From the NCBI GenBank assembly GCA_019614645.1, contig JABWDB010000004.1, positions 21,080,001-21,144,000 on the forward strand: a stretch of 64,000 nt of DNA. Direction: 5' to 3'. The notes below the pieces were generated by a model, which saw nothing but the letters and a program-made list of their open reading frames with translations, searched no databases and was not told the DNA's origin. A program made the position numbers and the translations under genes. This stretch comes from Stratiolaelaps scimitus. Lineage: Eukaryota; Arthropoda; Arachnida; Mesostigmata; Laelapidae. Below are positions 62,020-64,000 of the stretch, in pieces (position 1 is the stretch's first letter; every line of letters begins with the position of its first letter).

Positions 62020-63240
62020 CTGTAAATGAGGAGGGACGAATGAATCGGTGAGCGGTTATTATGAATGAGCTTTTTATGGTTCGTTCGATTACTCTTCCCT
62101 GTTGATTTAGAACCTACGATTGAAGCCGGTGTGCTTAAGGTTTTCCCAGAACGCTATACAGCAAAAGCGGAGCTATCTACAAACGAACACATCCCACAGA
62201 TGTATCAACATCAATTGAGTCATAGCATGATTCTATAATATCAGTTACTTCGTGCGTATTGTATATTTAACCTTAATCTATTAGAAGGACCCTGGAGATG
62301 GAATCGAGTGCGAGTGTATTCCGTCTACTTCATTCCCCCTCGCGCGTTCACCATTCAACAGCTTGCCACACATCTTGCTAAGTAGATCTACCCCAGCTGG
62401 GTACGATTAACATATCCGACAGAAGGGTACAGTTTATTTCGTCTTTCACTAGGAGACCAGGACTACGGATCAGGACACCGTCCTGGGGTTTCGTAACTTG
62501 ACAATGCGTACAGCATTACCGTTAACATTACGACATCAGCGTCCACCGTGGCTTGAGGCCGCTTCATCACACCGGTCGGTATCTCATGGCCTTCCCTTGT
62601 GTTACCGCTCTGGCCCTGATCTGCTGTGCAAGCGTAAATAAAATACAGCCCCTCGCTTGTCTCCGTGCGTACGCTCTCATGATCCCGTACGCCGCTGAAT
62701 GCGAACATGCCCTCCCTGATACGCTGCCTGCACGGCGGCAGTACTCCAAACGCGGCCGTGCACCCTAGCAACGATAGACGATGCTTCAGTTCGTGCTCGT
62801 CAAAATACACCTGATAAAAATGCAACTTTGCTATTGAATATGTAACGTCGAACAGAACAGCACATGTAGTATTTAAGCGTGGGCGCACTGTGAGCGTCGA
62901 CAACGACGAATAGCAGATATTATTACGGTTATCGTTGTTACCCCCGTAGACAATTTATTATGGATAAACTATATTTAATAATATAGTTTGTTACATTGTG
63001 TATTTGATCACTCCCGCTGAGTAGGTTGAATAGTTAACCTGTGTGTGAAAGGGCACACCGCGAATAAGGCGCAAAAAATGACTAAAGCATTCGAAGGTGG
63101 AGTTTACATGGTGGACTAATGTTAATTGAGTCTACTTGTCAATCCATCCAACGTTGGGGAGTTTCGCGATGAAAACCACTTTCGAGAGATCACTTTAAAT
63201 ATAGCCACCACGAGACCTATTGCATCAATTTAAATAGCAC
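62020..63240. other. No exon recognised upstream of the receptor
   Basis: The preceding receptor exon should end one base into a codon and encode the W-x-x-V-x-L-I-Y strand of the ligand-binding fold. No minus-strand donor with such sequence was seen. The open frame at 62463-62903 (-) has no resemblance to the fold. Confidence 0.4.
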
Positions 63241-63297
63241 ATAATATTATTACTATTATTATTATTATTATTATAATAATAATTATTATTATTATTG
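63241..63297. repeat. ATT/AAT repeat with internal palindrome
   Basis: A run of ATT units turns into AAT and back to ATT, so the tract can fold on itself. Confidence 0.85.
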
Positions 63298-64000
63298 GTC
63301 GCTACAGAAAACAATGTGAGTAGGCCATTACATAGGTTAGTCAATCGACTTTCAGAAAGGCTGAAGCCACCCCTGACCATATCAGTAGCACAATTCGTTT
63401 ACAGCAGCCCGTTTACTCGCTATAATATAACATATTCCAATATCGTCTATTCTGTCTTGGGCTAGAATGGCGAATCAATCGTCACCACATCGGATTGCCG
63501 TTGATCGGGTGATCATCTCCGATCGTTAAACGAGCCTTGATACAGACTCTCCGATTGACACCGACCGCAATTCGTTTGGATATTCTGTAATATTTGATAG
63601 CAACGAATCGTCTCGTTCCATTCGCATGAGAGCTGGGACCAGTCGGTCGTCAGACGTCGTCGCATTGTATCGTATATAGGCTATAGATGTGGCATCTATG
63701 GTTAAAAATCAATTCGTGCAAGTTCCGCTCAGTCACAGCTAAGCAAGAGAGCAGCTCGGTGCAGGCCACCTTGACTCTGTGGCCTCTACAACGCGTTCAT
63801 GAGAAATGGACAAATATGATCAGAGTAATAACACATTGGCTCTATCCTCGGTAACGCGATGGGGAATGGTTTGCCAAAGCATTTTGAACTTGTTATCCGC
63901 GGGCAAAGACCTATTATACCACCGATGGGTTAGACGACAAAGATCTAGTTAATTAATAAAGGCTTCTAGGGCGCCAGGGTGCGAGCTGCGCTCCATCTAT
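63298..64000. other. Intergenic or intronic, nothing recognised
   Basis: No open frame with splice context or family resemblance on either strand. Confidence 0.45.

Noticed and set aside
1..64000. CRISPR arrays, operons, phage, rRNA or intact tRNA genes
   Set aside because: None seen; the window is split-gene animal DNA, and the regularly spaced repeats are only microsatellites.

Overview
This is a stretch of an animal nuclear genome, most likely an arthropod. Genes are split by GT-AG introns. Stop codons are followed by AATAAA-type signals, TA, TC, GT and ATT microsatellites are scattered throughout, and there is no operon structure. Intron sizes (68 bp to about 5 kb), a secreted ferritin and a secreted cystatin would fit a mite or tick. 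That placement is my inference from general features; nothing in the sequence proves it.

Layout, left to right. 1-1338 (+): 3' end of CC2D2A, a ciliary transition-zone protein, followed at once by an antisense SINE-like copy. About 2.7-14.8 kb (+): two phase-compatible candidate first exons and two exons forming the C-terminal half of a fibronectin type III domain. 17.6-20.1 kb (-): a transporter of the MFSD4 / sodium-dependent glucose transporter 1 family. 20.3-27.3 kb: weak, unassigned coding signals. 28.0-29.2 kb (+): mitochondrial carrier UCP4, complete. 33.1-39.8 kb (-): a secreted heavy-type ferritin, complete in five exons including a remote signal-peptide exon. 42.8-46.0 kb (-): a secreted type-2 cystatin in two exons. 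48.9-52.2 kb (+): VPS72/YL-1, a SWR1/SRCAP-complex histone chaperone, with a very long Ala/Gln/His-rich C-terminus. 54.3-62.0 kb (-): a natriuretic-peptide-receptor-like single-pass receptor with a short cytoplasmic tail, 5' end not found.

The genes do not form a pathway. They are ordinary neighbours with unrelated roles (cilium, mitochondrion, iron storage, protease inhibition, chromatin, receptor signalling). Exon-level models were built by hand from splice sites, reading phase and family resemblance, and the phases agree across every junction given for UCP4, ferritin, cystatin, VPS72, the receptor and the transporter.

Repeats: at least five copies or fragments of a tRNA-derived SINE-like family with a B-box; one apparent retroposon with 13-bp target-site duplications whose 3' block recurs 6 kb away; several near-perfect hairpins; and many TA tracts. 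I found no convincing new biological system. The best leads are the tailless-cyclase receptor, the VPS72 extension, the SINE-supplied poly(A) signal and the two retroposon families.
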